Source of the DNA: Myxococcales bacterium
GTDB lineage: Bacteria > Myxococcota_A > Polyangia > Polyangiales > Polyangiaceae
Assembly: GCA_025355005.1 (NCBI GenBank)
Contig: JANXLV010000367.1
Coordinates: 1 to 64,000, forward strand
DNA: 64,000 nt
Reading direction: 5' to 3'
The notes under the pieces are model-generated. The model had not been told where the DNA came from and made no database searches. It saw nothing but the letters and a program-made list of their open reading frames with translations. Positions within the stretch are counted from its first letter, which is position 1; every line of letters starts with the position of its first letter. This document shows, one piece after another, positions 42,394 through 51,394 of this stretch. Position numbers and translations under genes: made by a program.

Positions 42394-43605
42394 TCAACCT
42401 TCGAAGCTCTCGATCAGACGCGGCACATCACGGGCTGCGACGCTGCATAGCGCAACGCGCAGCGATGTCTTCGAGGGCACCACGAAGACGCCTTTTTCCT
42501 TCATGCGGAGCGCCCGTGCAGGTGCGTCGTCCGCGAAGACGGTGACGAAGAAGCCGCCCTCGTAGCGCGGGTAGCGAAGGCCCTTCGCAGCTGCGAGCTC
42601 GTTCCAGACCTGCACGCGGTTCTGCAAGAGCTGCTTCGCGCGCTCGCGCTCGTCCGCGCATGCCGCCGCGAGCTCAGGCTCACGAAGCAGTCGCGTGATG
42701 GCCACGAGCCCGCCGCGGTTGCAGTTGGACCACGTGCCGCGGCACGAGTACGAGAGCGCGGCCGAGAGCGTCTTCTGCAGCTTCTCGTCCGGTGCACACG
42801 CGACGAGCGCGCCCACGCGCAGACCGTAGTGCGTGAACGTCTTCGACGCGCTCCATGCAAACGTGAGGAGCACCTTGCCGAGCAGCGGCGCGAGCAAAGG
42901 CAGGAACGCGCGCGAATCGCCCGCGGCATACGCGAAGTACGCCATGTCGACGAGCAAGGTGATGGGGGCCGCTTCCGCGTGCTTCGCCAGCACGCGCACC
43001 ACGCGCTGCCACTCGCTCGCGCGCATCGAATAGCCAGTGGGGTTGTGGCATGGGTCATTGATGAACACCAGCGCGCGCCCTTGCTTCGCGATCAGTGCGC
43101 CGAGCTCTCGATCGAATGCATCGACATCCAGGTCCCCGGCCGAATCGAACATGTTGAACGTCGCCAGCGTGCGATCGGACTCGTCCGAGAGCGTCGCGTA
43201 CGGGCCCCAGTAGTAGCTCGACGTGAGCATCGCCTGACCGTGCTCCAGAAAGTTCGCCAGCGCGAGGCGCAGCGCGCCCGTTCCGCCCGGCGTGGCGACG
43301 GCGATGGCGCTCGCCCGCAGCGCCTCGTGTCCGCCGAACAGATCGTCGATCACCGCCTTCAAGAACGCGGGATCGCCAGCGAGCGGAGCGTATGCGGCCC
43401 ACTCCTCCTGCGGAACGTCACGCACCGCGCGCGCGGCCGACGGGAGCACGAGCAGCTTGCCTTCGTCATCGAGCAGTGCGCCGACGGTCGCGTTCACGAC
43501 GGACTCGCCGCGCGCGCGTCGCTCGGTGGCCTCGCGGTTCAGCGCGAAGATGGGATCGTCCGACGGGCGGCTCTCGTGAGCGGGGATGACGAAGCGTTGG
43601 TTCAC
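42394..43605 (-). CDS. Class I/II aminotransferase (aspartate/aromatic type)
   Basis: The 403-residue PLP enzyme has VATPGGTGALRLAL and SSYYWGPYATL (cofactor phosphate site), FINDPCHNPTGYS, and PLP Lys in WSASKTFTHYGLRVGA; a final SLRVALCS supplies the substrate-carboxylate Arg. The pattern is closest to aromatic or aspartate aminotransferases (TyrB/AspC type), but many residues differ, so the substrate is open. I start at GTG 43605 because the frame upstream, open to 43674, is Lys/Arg rich and crosses no ribosome site. The upstream region contains two stem-loops. Confidence 0.85.
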   Translation of the reverse strand: MNQRFVIPAHESRPSDDPIFALNREATERRARGESVVNATVGALLDDEGKLLVLPSAARAVRDVPQEEWAAYAPLAGDPAFLKAVIDDLFGGHEALRASAIAVATPGGTGALRLALANFLEHGQAMLTSSYYWGPYATLSDESDRTLATFNMFDSAGDLDVDAFDRELGALIAKQGRALVFINDPCHNPTGYSMRASEWQRVVRVLAKHAEAAPITLLVDMAYFAYAAGDSRAFLPLLAPLLGKVLLTFAWSASKTFTHYGLRVGALVACAPDEKLQKTLSAALSYSCRGTWSNCNRGGLVAITRLLREPELAAACADERERAKQLLQNRVQVWNELAAAKGLRYPRYEGGFFVTVFADDAPARALRMKEKGVFVVPSKTSLRVALCSVAARDVPRLIESFEG

Positions 43606-43688
43606 GCCATCTTTCTTGCCCGTTTTTTCGCGCGGCGTCCACGCGCTTTCGCGTGCGCCGCATTCCCGAGGCACCTCTCAAATAGGTG

Positions 43689-43720
43689 CTGCCCGGCTAC
43701 GTGGGGTCGTAGCCGGGCAG
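43689..43720 (-). terminator. Perfect 12-bp stem-loop after the 43772 lipoprotein gene
   Basis: CTGCCCGGCTAC and GTAGCCGGGCAG form a perfect 12-bp stem with an 8-nt loop. A second, weaker hairpin (GCACCT/AGGTGC, 43671-43689) overlaps its edge. There is no T-run on the minus strand, so the terminator call rests on position and stem strength. Confidence 0.5.
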
Positions 43721-43771
43721 CTGGGGGTCACTGCGATAGGGGGTCGATACGATTCGGTTGCGAGGAGAGCT

Positions 43772-44293
43772 TCAGGTCGGGGCCGGGGCGCCAGAGCCCG
43801 CGGGGGGCGCCGGAGGTGCGCCACCACCACCGCCGGGTCCACCCGGAGGAGGTCCACCCTTGCCACCACCCGGCGGGGGCGGCGGTGGGCAGGGGCGGTC
43901 GTGATCGCCGTCACCGCGAGGGCCGTCGCCATCGTGGTCACCGTCGGGGCCGCCATCACCCTTCGGGGGTGGAGGGGGCGGCGGGTTGCCGCTGCCAGGG
44001 GGAGGAGGCGGAGGGCCGCCAGCTTTGCCGCCGCCAGGGGGCGGGGGAGGCGGAGGGCCGCCGTCGGGCGGGCCGGCATGGGGGCCGCCCTTGTCGCCGT
44101 CATGGTCGCCGTCGCGGTCGCCATCGGGCGGCGGAGGGCAGCCGCGGTGGCCGCCGTCTGCGGCGTTCGCGCCCGCGGACGTGGCCAGGTCCGACGAGGT
44201 CGACCCGGTCGAGTCGTTGCTGCTGCAGCCGGTCGCGGCAAGGGCAAGCGCGAGGCCCGCAGCGAGGGGGAAAGTGGAGAGAAGCGTTCGCAT
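43772..44293 (-). CDS. Low-complexity Pro/Gly/Asp-rich lipoprotein
   Basis: The 173-residue product has a lipoprotein signal (LLSTFPLAAGLALALAATGC) and then nothing but low complexity: polyproline runs, Gly runs and DGDHDGDK/DGDHDGDG blocks. DxDxDG-like spacing recalls calcium-binding repeats, but the strict motif is absent. Its composition is opposite in phase to the polyproline of the flanking strand, so I checked the other strand; only this frame has a signal, a lipobox and a start near a promoter-like gap. No function can be given. Confidence 0.6.
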   Translation of the reverse strand: MRTLLSTFPLAAGLALALAATGCSSNDSTGSTSSDLATSAGANAADGGHRGCPPPPDGDRDGDHDGDKGGPHAGPPDGGPPPPPPPGGGKAGGPPPPPPGSGNPPPPPPPKGDGGPDGDHDGDGPRGDGDHDRPCPPPPPPGGGKGGPPPGGPGGGGGAPPAPPAGSGAPAPT

Positions 44294-44389
44294 CGGGGTA
44301 TTGGCTCCTTCAGGTTCAGGGGGCCGGTCTCTCGCCCCACAACCCTCTAGTGCGTGTCCTCGGAAGAACGGATCACGAGCGGCGTTCTT

Positions 44390-45250
44390 TTATTTCGATT
44401 TGTTTCTCGAGAGCTCGGCCGTCCGCAGGTAGACCAGCTCGCCGCCCGTTCCGTTCGGCTCCTTGAAGGTTCCGCGCAGGCGAATCTCCTGGATCGTGCG
44501 GTCCTCTCGCGAGATGCGCATGCTCCCGCTGAGCGACAGCGTGCGGCCGCTCTCGGTCTGCACGTCGATGGAAGCCTCGAAGGTGCCATCTTCTTCCCCG
44601 AGCGCGCGCAACGTCGCTCCGCCAGACGCGAGATGCCACGTCCTCGGGTTGAGCGCGCGCACGAGCGCAGGCGCCAGCGCATCGACCCGCTCGCCGACCG
44701 CAAGCTCGCGATCGGGAAGCGCAGCATCCATCGCTCCGCGCATCCCGATGTCCGACACCGCCGCAAGCGCGAGATGCGAGACATCGGCCGACACGGGCCC
44801 GCCTGTCTCTTCTTCGACGGAGAGTGGTTCGGCGCGCATGCGCAGCCGCTTTCCCTCGAGCGGCGTTGGCTTCGGAGCAAAGCGGTAGTCGTCGTCCTGG
44901 CCATCCCAGGCGTGTCGCTCGTTCTTGTGAAAGACGACGAACGCCTCCGTCACCGCGGAGTCCGCCGCGCCGCGCACTGCGAGCTCGTAGTCCGAGATGT
45001 AGCGCTCGCCCTCCGCAACGCCATCGGGGCGGGTCATCCGGCTCAACGTGTCGGTCTGGACGCGGATCCGATCGCCCACCTCGGGTGGACGATGCTTGAA
45101 CGTGGAGCGCTCCGTCGCGATGGGCTTCGCCGCCGGCGTCGCGACGTGCGCGGGGCTCGTGTCAATCGCGGCGGGCGTCGCCGGAGCCTCTCTTCCGCCT
45201 CCGCAGGCCCCGAGGAACATCAGCGCCGCACCGGCCCACCTCATCTTCAT
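44390..45250 (-). CDS. Hypothetical lipoprotein
   Basis: The 286-residue product begins MKMRWAGAALMFLGACGGG with lipobox LGAC. The mature part is a mixed alpha/beta protein: HRPPEVGDRIRVQTDTLSRM at about 50 and SGSMRISREDRTIQEIRL near the end resemble DUF6263-type lipoproteins, in which a heat-stable beta barrel binds an unknown ligand; the match is weak. ATG 45250 follows a TTG in frame. It is divergent from the 45412 gene across 161 bp. Confidence 0.65.
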   Translation of the reverse strand: MKMRWAGAALMFLGACGGGREAPATPAAIDTSPAHVATPAAKPIATERSTFKHRPPEVGDRIRVQTDTLSRMTRPDGVAEGERYISDYELAVRGAADSAVTEAFVVFHKNERHAWDGQDDDYRFAPKPTPLEGKRLRMRAEPLSVEEETGGPVSADVSHLALAAVSDIGMRGAMDAALPDRELAVGERVDALAPALVRALNPRTWHLASGGATLRALGEEDGTFEASIDVQTESGRTLSLSGSMRISREDRTIQEIRLRGTFKEPNGTGGELVYLRTAELSRNKSK

Positions 45251-45342
45251 CAACGTTGGACCCGCCTCGCTCTGTCAGTTTGGCACGAACGACCGCAGGC
45301 GCCTGCCACGTTGACCAAACCCTTGCACCGCCCTCGCATGAG

Positions 45343-45362
45343 CCTGCCTCAACCTGCCTGAA
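45343..45362. repeat. 10-bp tandem repeat in a divergent promoter region
   Basis: CCTGCCTCAA and CCTGCCTGAA lie in tandem between two divergent envelope genes (gap 45251-45411), followed by AAAATGCAGGAAATT, which pairs with the repeat. One-turn phasing fits binding of a protein to one DNA face; chance is possible. TTGACC at 45311-45316 may be a -35 element. Confidence 0.35.
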
Positions 45363-45411
45363 AAATGCAGGAAATTACCGTCGGCACGGGGTATGCTCCA
45401 CGACCGTCCGG

Positions 45412-46710
45412 ATGCCAATCCCCCTTCGAACCCACCTGCGGTTTTCGTGCTCCGCGCTCGTCGCGTTCGCGCTCTTTGCCGCTCTCCTTCTTGTTCCGCA
45501 GACCGCGTTCGCGCAGACCGTCTTGCTCCCGAGCGCGCCTGCGAGCATCGTCAAGGTCAAGGCCAGCGGGGCGACCGTCGACCCGCGCAATGTCGGTACC
45601 CCCGACAACATCCGCGGCATCAGCCTCGCGGAATGCCTCGACGACGATCGCTACGTGATCCCGCTCAACCTCATGGGCTTCACCGCCAACATGAACCTCG
45701 AGGTCTGGGCGGGGCCCACGGGCGCGGACTGCTCCGACAACGCGCAGCGCGGAAACACGAGCGGCTCGCAGACCTGCTGGAAGGTCGTGAGCGGCAACAT
45801 CGCTCCCACGGCCAACCTGAACGTCACGGTGAAGATGCGCGACATCATCGCGTCGCCGACCACGAAGAACCTCAACTACGTCGCTCAGGACGACACGGTC
45901 TGCGGCAAGATCGACTACTCCGTCTTCAGCGTCTACATGCTGCTCACCAGCGGCGGAGCCACGCAGGGCACACCGGGCAAGCAAGACTTCCAGGCAGACA
46001 CCATCGGCCCCGACCCCGTCAGCAACGTGCACGTGGAGCAGGGCGACACCCGTCTGCACGTGACCTGGACAGCGCTGGGGAGCACGACCGACGAGGGCGG
46101 CACCACCACCGGAAGCACCACGACCACGGCCACGCAGGTCGCCATCTACTACCAGGAGGAGAGCTCCTCCACGACGGCGGTGGACTCGGGCTTCTCCTAT
46201 ACGTGCAAGGAAGCGGGCGCCGTGGACGCGGGCGTCGACGACTCCGGCGACGCACAGACCACCGCGGTCGACGGTGGCTGTACGGCCATCCCGAACGAGA
46301 CCACCTCCGCGAGCGGGTGCACGGCGCCAGGGTTTCTTTCGACGGGCCCCGACAAGACCGTCTCCAAGCTCACGGTGAACGCCAACTCGAGCGACACCAC
46401 GATCGGCGGGCTCACGAACGGCACGTCCTACGCGGTCGCCGTCGTCGCGCAGGACGTGTTCCTGAACCCCGGCAAGATCTCCGCGCTCGAGTGCCAGGCA
46501 CCCGTGAAGCTGAACGACTTCTTCGCGACCTATCTCGGCGACGGCGGACAGGCCGGAGGCTCGTGCTCGCTCGACATGCTCGGTGCGCCCGCGGGCGGCG
46601 CGTCGCTCGCGGTGATCGCCTTCAGCAGCATGCTCGCTCTCGCGCGTCGCCGCCGTCAGCAGCACCAATCGCACCGCGCGCTCCCCAGCGAAGGACAGGA
46701 TCAAGAATGA
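45412..46710 (+). CDS. Secreted protein with MYXO-CTERM-like sorting tail
   Basis: The 432-residue product has a signal (FSCSALVAFALFAALLLVPQTAFA), a beta-rich domain with three cysteine pairs (ISLAECLDDDRYVIPLN, GADCSDNAQRG, QTCWKVVSG), a fibronectin-III-like part (about 205-360, VSNVHVEQGDTRLHVTW... LTNGTSYAVAVVAQD) interrupted by an Asp/Thr-rich insert, and a C-terminal CSLDMLGAPAGGASLAVIAF followed by RRRR. This tail fits MYXO-CTERM: Cys, hydrophobic helix, Arg cluster. It is probably cleaved and surface attached. Its stop overlaps the next start (ATGA). Confidence 0.8.
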   Translation: MPIPLRTHLRFSCSALVAFALFAALLLVPQTAFAQTVLLPSAPASIVKVKASGATVDPRNVGTPDNIRGISLAECLDDDRYVIPLNLMGFTANMNLEVWAGPTGADCSDNAQRGNTSGSQTCWKVVSGNIAPTANLNVTVKMRDIIASPTTKNLNYVAQDDTVCGKIDYSVFSVYMLLTSGGATQGTPGKQDFQADTIGPDPVSNVHVEQGDTRLHVTWTALGSTTDEGGTTTGSTTTTATQVAIYYQEESSSTTAVDSGFSYTCKEAGAVDAGVDDSGDAQTTAVDGGCTAIPNETTSASGCTAPGFLSTGPDKTVSKLTVNANSSDTTIGGLTNGTSYAVAVVAQDVFLNPGKISALECQAPVKLNDFFATYLGDGGQAGGSCSLDMLGAPAGGASLAVIAFSSMLALARRRRQQHQSHRALPSEGQDQE

Positions 46711-47501
46711 AGGCCGTTCACCGCCGCATCTCTGCCGCACTTGCCGCGTTTGGAGCGTCCACCATCGTTCTCGCCGGGCTCTTGCCGAAGGATGCGCTCG
46801 CGTCCGAGCAGGACATCTTCAACGACGAGAAGCGGTCGAAGAAGTCGCCGCAGCACTTCGCGCTCGAGGTCCGCATCTCGCCGTTCACGCCCGACATCGA
46901 CAAGGAGTCGTCGCTCGGCGGAAAGACGCCGTACAAGGACACCTTCGGCACGATGAAGCGCGCGCTCGTCGGGTTCGAGTTCGACTACCAGGCCGTTCGC
47001 ATCCCGTGGGTCGGCACCCTCGGCCCCGGATTGAGTGCAAGCTACACGCAGATGACGGACCACAGCTTCCAGCTGGACGGCACGCGCTCCAAGGAGAACA
47101 CCGACCTCACGCTCTACCCGATGTACCTCGCTGCGGTCCTGCGCGCGGACGTCTTCTATCGCCAGTACCGCATCCCGGTCGTCCCATACGCGAAGGCGGG
47201 GCTCGGCCTCACGTTCTGGGAGGCCTCGAACCCAGGAGGCACCTCCACGGCGAGCAACAGCGCGGGCAACAGCTTGAAGGGCCACGGGCACACGTGGGGC
47301 ACGCAGTGGGCCGCGGGCGTCATGGTCGCGCTCGACGCGCTCGACCCGGGCGCGTCCGTGAACATGGACAACGCGGTCGGCATCAACAGCACGTACCTCT
47401 ACGGTGAGTACTACCTCGCGGCGATGAACGGGATCGGCCAGGACCACCCGCTGCTCGTCGGAACGGATACGTGGTGCGCGGGCCTCGCGTTCGAGTTCTG
47501 A
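46707..47501 (+). CDS. MXAN_2562-type outer-membrane beta-barrel protein
   Basis: The 264-residue product has a signal (AALAAFGASTIVLAGLLPKDALA), then FALEVRISPFTPDID as first strand, and repeated aromatic strands such as LVGFEFDYQAVRIPWVG, DLTLYPMYLAAVLRAD, VPYAKAGLGLTFWEAS, ending in WCAGLAFEF with terminal Phe. This matches the MXAN_2562 group of myxobacterial barrel proteins as I recall them. It is translationally coupled to the MYXO-CTERM protein, so the two probably work together on the outer membrane. Confidence 0.8.
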   Translation: MKAVHRRISAALAAFGASTIVLAGLLPKDALASEQDIFNDEKRSKKSPQHFALEVRISPFTPDIDKESSLGGKTPYKDTFGTMKRALVGFEFDYQAVRIPWVGTLGPGLSASYTQMTDHSFQLDGTRSKENTDLTLYPMYLAAVLRADVFYRQYRIPVVPYAKAGLGLTFWEASNPGGTSTASNSAGNSLKGHGHTWGTQWAAGVMVALDALDPGASVNMDNAVGINSTYLYGEYYLAAMNGIGQDHPLLVGTDTWCAGLAFEF

Positions 47502-47537
47502 GCTAGTTTTTCGCAGGTTCCGTGGTAATTGGCGGGG

Positions 47538-48743
47538 ATGGCCTCCGAGAACCCCCAGGACACGTTCGCCGCCCTCTTCGAGCAAGGGGCACAGGCTGCT
47601 GCGCCCACCCGGAACAAGGTCCGCGTCGGGCAGCGCATCGAAGGGATCATCCTCGAGATCGCCAAGAGCACCGTCTTCGTGGAGCTCGACGGCAAGCGCG
47701 AGGCGATGCTCGACACGATCGAGGTCACCGACGACGACGGCATCGTCACCGTGAAGGTCGGCGAGAAGATCCAGGCGCAGGTGCTCGAGGTCGACGACCA
47801 GCGCGGCATCGTGCGCCTCGGCAAGTCCGCTGGGCGCCCCAACGACGCAGCGGGACTCCTCCAGGCGAAGCAGAACGGAGTCGCGGTCGACGGCAAGGTG
47901 ACCGGCGTGAACAAGGGTGGCCTCGACGTCGAGATGGGCGGCGTGCGCGCGTTCTGTCCTTCGTCGCAGGCAGGCGGTCGCGGTGAGGACGTGAACGCGC
48001 TCGTGGGGCAGACGCTCCGCTTCCTGGTCACCGACGTGCGCGACGGCGGCCGCAACGTGGTCGTGTCGCGCCGTCAGCTGATGGAGCGTGAGGCCCGCGA
48101 GAACCAGAGCGCGCTTGCCGCGCAGATCGAGAAGGGCGCGCGGCTCAAGGGGACCATCACGAGCGTGCGCGAGTTCGGCGCGTTCGTGGACCTCGGCGGC
48201 ATCGAGGGCCTCATTCCCAAGAGCGAGATCGCCCACGAGCGCACCACCAACGTGGCCGACGTGCTGAAGGCCGGTGAGAACGTGGAGGTCGTAGTCCTCG
48301 ACATCAAGGAGACCGACGACCCGCGCATGCCGCGAAAGATCACGCTGTCCCTCAAGGCGCTGGTCGCCGCGCCCGAGCTCCCCGCCGATCTCAAGAACAA
48401 GGTCGTCGTAGGTGCCGTCGTCACGGGCAAGGTCGAGAAGATCGAGACCTTCGGACTCTTCGTCCAGCTGGATGGAACACAGGGCCGGGTGGGCCGCGGC
48501 CTCATCCCGAACGCAGAGACCGGCCTCCCGCGCGGAGCCGATCTACGAAAGGCCTTCCCCGAAGGCACCACAGTCACCGCCAAGATTCTCGAGACCGGCG
48601 ACGGCCGCCTCCGCCTCTCCATCAAGGGGGCGAAAGACGCCGAGGAACGCTCGCACTTCGAGGATGTGAAGAAGGCTCAGAAGACGCCGCAGTCGCTCGG
48701 CACGCTCGGCGACCTGATGAAGAAGTTCAACGTGAAGAAGTAG
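47538..48743 (+). CDS. S1 RNA-binding-domain protein (four S1 modules)
   Basis: The 401-residue protein carries four S1 folds: about 22-95 (VGQRIEGIILEIAKSTVFVE), 108-182 (VDGKVTGVNKGGLDVEM), 198-275 (LKGTITSVREFGAFVDLGG, the best-conserved one) and 292-372 (VTGKVEKIETFGLFVQLDG). Between modules 2 and 3 is a helix. It is shorter than ribosomal protein S1 (six modules) and resembles the S1-like proteins found in Bacteroidetes and Myxococcota. It probably binds mRNA or ribosomes. I start at ATG 47538; TTG 47529 is possible. Confidence 0.85.
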   Translation: MASENPQDTFAALFEQGAQAAAPTRNKVRVGQRIEGIILEIAKSTVFVELDGKREAMLDTIEVTDDDGIVTVKVGEKIQAQVLEVDDQRGIVRLGKSAGRPNDAAGLLQAKQNGVAVDGKVTGVNKGGLDVEMGGVRAFCPSSQAGGRGEDVNALVGQTLRFLVTDVRDGGRNVVVSRRQLMEREARENQSALAAQIEKGARLKGTITSVREFGAFVDLGGIEGLIPKSEIAHERTTNVADVLKAGENVEVVVLDIKETDDPRMPRKITLSLKALVAAPELPADLKNKVVVGAVVTGKVEKIETFGLFVQLDGTQGRVGRGLIPNAETGLPRGADLRKAFPEGTTVTAKILETGDGRLRLSIKGAKDAEERSHFEDVKKAQKTPQSLGTLGDLMKKFNVKK

Positions 48744-48760
48744 AGGGAGTTGCTCGCCGC

Positions 48761-49378
48761 CTACCAGTCTCCGCCTCCGCCGCCCGAGTCTCCGCCTCCG
48801 CCCGAGTCTCCGCCGCCCCAGTCGGAGCTGCCCGCGCTCCCCGCGTCCGACTCACCCGACGATCCCGACCAGTCAGAACCTCCGCCGCCACCGCTGTTGT
48901 CGTAGCTCGAGTTGTTGTCCCAGGAGTTCCCGTCGCCACCCCACGAGTGATGATGGTGAGGCGCGCTGTTCGAGTACCAGGAGTGCGTGGCGGCAGAGCC
49001 CGCGGCCGCGCCCAGGAACGAAGCGGCGATGTTCCCGACGACACCTGCAGTCTGCATGTGTTGCTGATGCTGCTGTTGCTGCTGCATCGCCTGCTTGCGC
49101 TGCATCGCGCCCTGGAACGGCTGCTGACACGCGAGGCACGCGCTCTGGTTGTGCGGAGAGAGAGCACCGCAGAACACGCACGCGACGATGAGCCACGCGC
49201 TGCACGGAGCGCATTTCTGCCGGCCCCAGCGGTTCGGCTGCCTGCACTGTGGGCAGGGGATCGCGCTCTGCAGAAGCGCCGGTGAGATGGCGTTCTTGCA
49301 GTAGCGGCACATCACCAGTTCGCCGTCGTCAGGTGCGCCGCAGCTGCCGCATCTGGCTTGTTGATTGGGCGGTTGCAT
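48761..49378 (-). CDS. Zinc-ribbon protein with Gly/Ser-rich tail
   Basis: The 205-residue protein has at least two zinc ribbons: CGSC-x9-CRYC near residue 10, then CPQC, CAPC, CVFC and CLAC pairs (about 38-85). Next come Gln/His-rich and hydrophobic stretches (VVGNIAASFLGAAAGSAA, perhaps one membrane span) and a tail of Gly, Ser and Asp ending in GGGGGDW. Such layouts occur in membrane-associated zinc-ribbon proteins of unknown role. ATG 49378 is the first Met of the conserved part; a frame open to 49477 is antisense to the SDR gene. It overlaps nothing functional and ends 18 bp after the S1 gene. Confidence 0.65.
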   Translation of the reverse strand: MQPPNQQARCGSCGAPDDGELVMCRYCKNAISPALLQSAIPCPQCRQPNRWGRQKCAPCSAWLIVACVFCGALSPHNQSACLACQQPFQGAMQRKQAMQQQQQHQQHMQTAGVVGNIAASFLGAAAGSAATHSWYSNSAPHHHHSWGGDGNSWDNNSSYDNSGGGGGSDWSGSSGESDAGSAGSSDWGGGDSGGGGDSGGGGGDW

Positions 49379-49394
49379 CAGAAAGAAGCGTAGC

Positions 49395-50198
49395 TCAGCG
49401 ACCGTCCGCGCGCTTTGCCATCTGCTTCGAGATGATGCGGAACGGGCCCGGCAGCGTGCGAGCCATGAAAGATGCAAACTGCACGTATGTGCTCGTCTCC
49501 ACGACGGCGCGCGACTTCTCCACTGCGCGCACGGTCTTCTCTGCGACCAGATCGGCGGTCTGCTTGCTGCGACCGCTGCCCGGCCGTACGCCCGGATTGT
49601 TGTCCACGTTGACTGCGTTTGCCCTGAACGGCGTGTCCACCGGGCCTGGCCGGATCACGACGACCTTGATGCCGCGGGCGGCGATCTCCGCTCGCAGCGC
49701 CATGGCGAGCGCTTCGAGCGCGAACTTGCTCGCCGCGTATGCGCCCATCCGTGGCACGGACACGACGCCTGCGATGGAGGACATCATCACGATCGTACCG
49801 CGCGATTTCTCGAGCTCCGGCAGCGCGACCTGGGAGAGCCGTAGCGGCGCGAACACGTTCAGCTCGAACAGCTGCGCGAGATCGTCCGGCGCGATCTTCT
49901 CGACCGGCGCATAGAAGCCGCGGCCCGCGTTGTTCACCAGCACGTCGATGCGGCCAAATTCAGCGAACGCACGCTCCACGATCCTGACGCGATGAATCTC
50001 GCGCGTGACGTCCGCCGCAACGACGATGGCATGACCACCACGCGCGCTCACGTCGCGTGCGACGGACGCAAGGCCCTCCTCATCCCTCGCGGTGAGCACG
50101 ACGCTTGCGCCGCGCCTGGCCCATGCGAGGGCAAGGGAACGGCCGATCCCGCTGGATGCCCCCGTCACGATCACTGCGGGTTTGTCACCACGCGTCAC
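49395..50198 (-). CDS. Short-chain dehydrogenase/reductase
   Basis: The 267-residue classical SDR has VIVTGASSGIG (dinucleotide binding), VLVNNAG, catalytic Ser in VMMSSIAG and YAASK. RxxR after the first strand (LTARDEE) suggests NADP(H) use. The substrate is unknown. C-terminal PGPVDTPF and a final hydrophobic helix are as in family members linked to lipid or steroid-like substrates. The stop is 17 bp from the zinc-ribbon start on the same strand, and the start is 14 bp from the end of the FHA gene, so the three form one run. Confidence 0.92.
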   Translation of the reverse strand: MTRGDKPAVIVTGASSGIGRSLALAWARRGASVVLTARDEEGLASVARDVSARGGHAIVVAADVTREIHRVRIVERAFAEFGRIDVLVNNAGRGFYAPVEKIAPDDLAQLFELNVFAPLRLSQVALPELEKSRGTIVMMSSIAGVVSVPRMGAYAASKFALEALAMALRAEIAARGIKVVVIRPGPVDTPFRANAVNVDNNPGVRPGSGRSKQTADLVAEKTVRAVEKSRAVVETSTYVQFASFMARTLPGPFRIISKQMAKRADGR

Positions 50199-50211
50199 GC
50201 CATCGCCTGCT

Positions 50212-51177
50212 CTATTCAGGTCTCAAATAGCCCGACTTGAGCAGCTTCTGCAGCATCTGCACGGTCTCGAGATCCGTCGACTGCGCCTTGTTGAGCACGG
50301 TCTCCACGTGCCCGTAGTTGTGCGCGAGCTGGATGATGTCGAGCTCCTCGGGCTTCAGATCACGAAGCTGCGCCGCGAGCGGGATGTTGATGATGAGGCG
50401 CGTGTTGAGATCCGGCAGATCGTTGCGCAGCTCGTTGAACTCGTCGAGCTGGCGCAGGCCCTCCATGAGGACCTCCTGCACGGAGCAGTCGATCTCGTTC
50501 GGGAACTGGCGCTCGTCCGGCGGCTCGAGATCGAAGAGGCCCTTCTGCCACGTGAGCATCCGGAAGATGCTCTTCATGGGGGGGACCTCGTCGAGGTCGT
50601 TGATCGTCGCGTAGTAGATCGAGCCCTTCCGCAGGAAGATGCGGCCGATGTCGTCCTCGGTGCGGATGGCGAGCACGCCGCTCTTCTTGGACGTGCCGAA
50701 CAGCTGGAGAAGGTCCGGGAGCGGCACCTCTTCGATGCTGCCGGACATGGTGCGCGTGTTGGTCTTGCGCTGCTCGCCTACGTTCTCGAGCTTTCGCTTC
50801 GCGGCGTCGGTGCTCTCCTGCACCATCTCGGCGCCGCCAGCGATCACCTTGAGGATGCTCGTACCGATGAGGACGCGGTCGCCTTCCTTGAGGCGTGCGC
50901 GCTTGATCTTCTCGCCGTTGACGAACGTGCCGTTCGTGGATCCCAGGTCTTCGATCCAGATCTGGTCCGACTGCATCGCAATGCGGGCGTGCTTGCGGCT
51001 CACCATGTCCTCGACCAGCACCATGTCGAGGTCGCTGGAGCGCCCGACGATGATCTGCTTTTCCGGAACGATCGGAAATTCGCCGCCCTGGTACTTCCCG
51101 CTGATGAAGCGGAGTACGAAGGTCCGGGTCCTGGGGCCCGAGCCTGTGGTCGGCGCCTTTTGCGCGGTGTCGTTCAT
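50212..51177 (-). CDS. FHA-domain protein with DUF4388 (PATAN-like) module
   Basis: The 321-residue protein has an FHA domain (about 18-110: IIVGRSSDLDMVLVEDMVSR, HARI, IEDLGSTNGTFVNG, GDRVLIG) that binds phosphothreonine. Residues of about 150-265 hold a DUF4388 domain (LPDLLQLFGTSKKSGVLAI... GSIYYATI), common in signalling proteins of this phylum. It may read the output of the Ser/Thr kinases in the window. ATG 51177 lies about 90 nt after a promoter at 51273-51301; the frame is open to a TTG at 51291, which would lie upstream of that predicted start site. Confidence 0.9.
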   Translation of the reverse strand: MNDTAQKAPTTGSGPRTRTFVLRFISGKYQGGEFPIVPEKQIIVGRSSDLDMVLVEDMVSRKHARIAMQSDQIWIEDLGSTNGTFVNGEKIKRARLKEGDRVLIGTSILKVIAGGAEMVQESTDAAKRKLENVGEQRKTNTRTMSGSIEEVPLPDLLQLFGTSKKSGVLAIRTEDDIGRIFLRKGSIYYATINDLDEVPPMKSIFRMLTWQKGLFDLEPPDERQFPNEIDCSVQEVLMEGLRQLDEFNELRNDLPDLNTRLIINIPLAAQLRDLKPEELDIIQLAHNYGHVETVLNKAQSTDLETVQMLQKLLKSGYLRPE

Positions 51178-51272
51178 GGACACAGAAGGCTTACGGCTTG
51201 CGTCTTGCGGGGTTTCACGAGTTTGCGAGCGATTGGCGAGTCCAGTACCGAGCGCTGAAATCGCACCTTTTA

Positions 51273-51301
51273 GAGTAACGAGGATGCGCAAAGCTGGTCA
51301 A
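51273..51301 (-). promoter_or_regulatory. Predicted sigma-70-type promoter of the FHA gene
   Basis: On the minus strand TTGACC (51296-51301) and TTACTC (51273-51278) are 17 bp apart. The -35 matches well and the -10 weakly. It reads toward the FHA gene and helps decide its start codon. Confidence 0.35.
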
Positions 51302-51394
51302 GTCGCGGTATGACGATTCCACCGGTATCATGCTTTTAAGCGCACTTATGCAAGCACCATTGAGTGTAGGCGGCGCTTGCCCGGTCGAGGCCGC

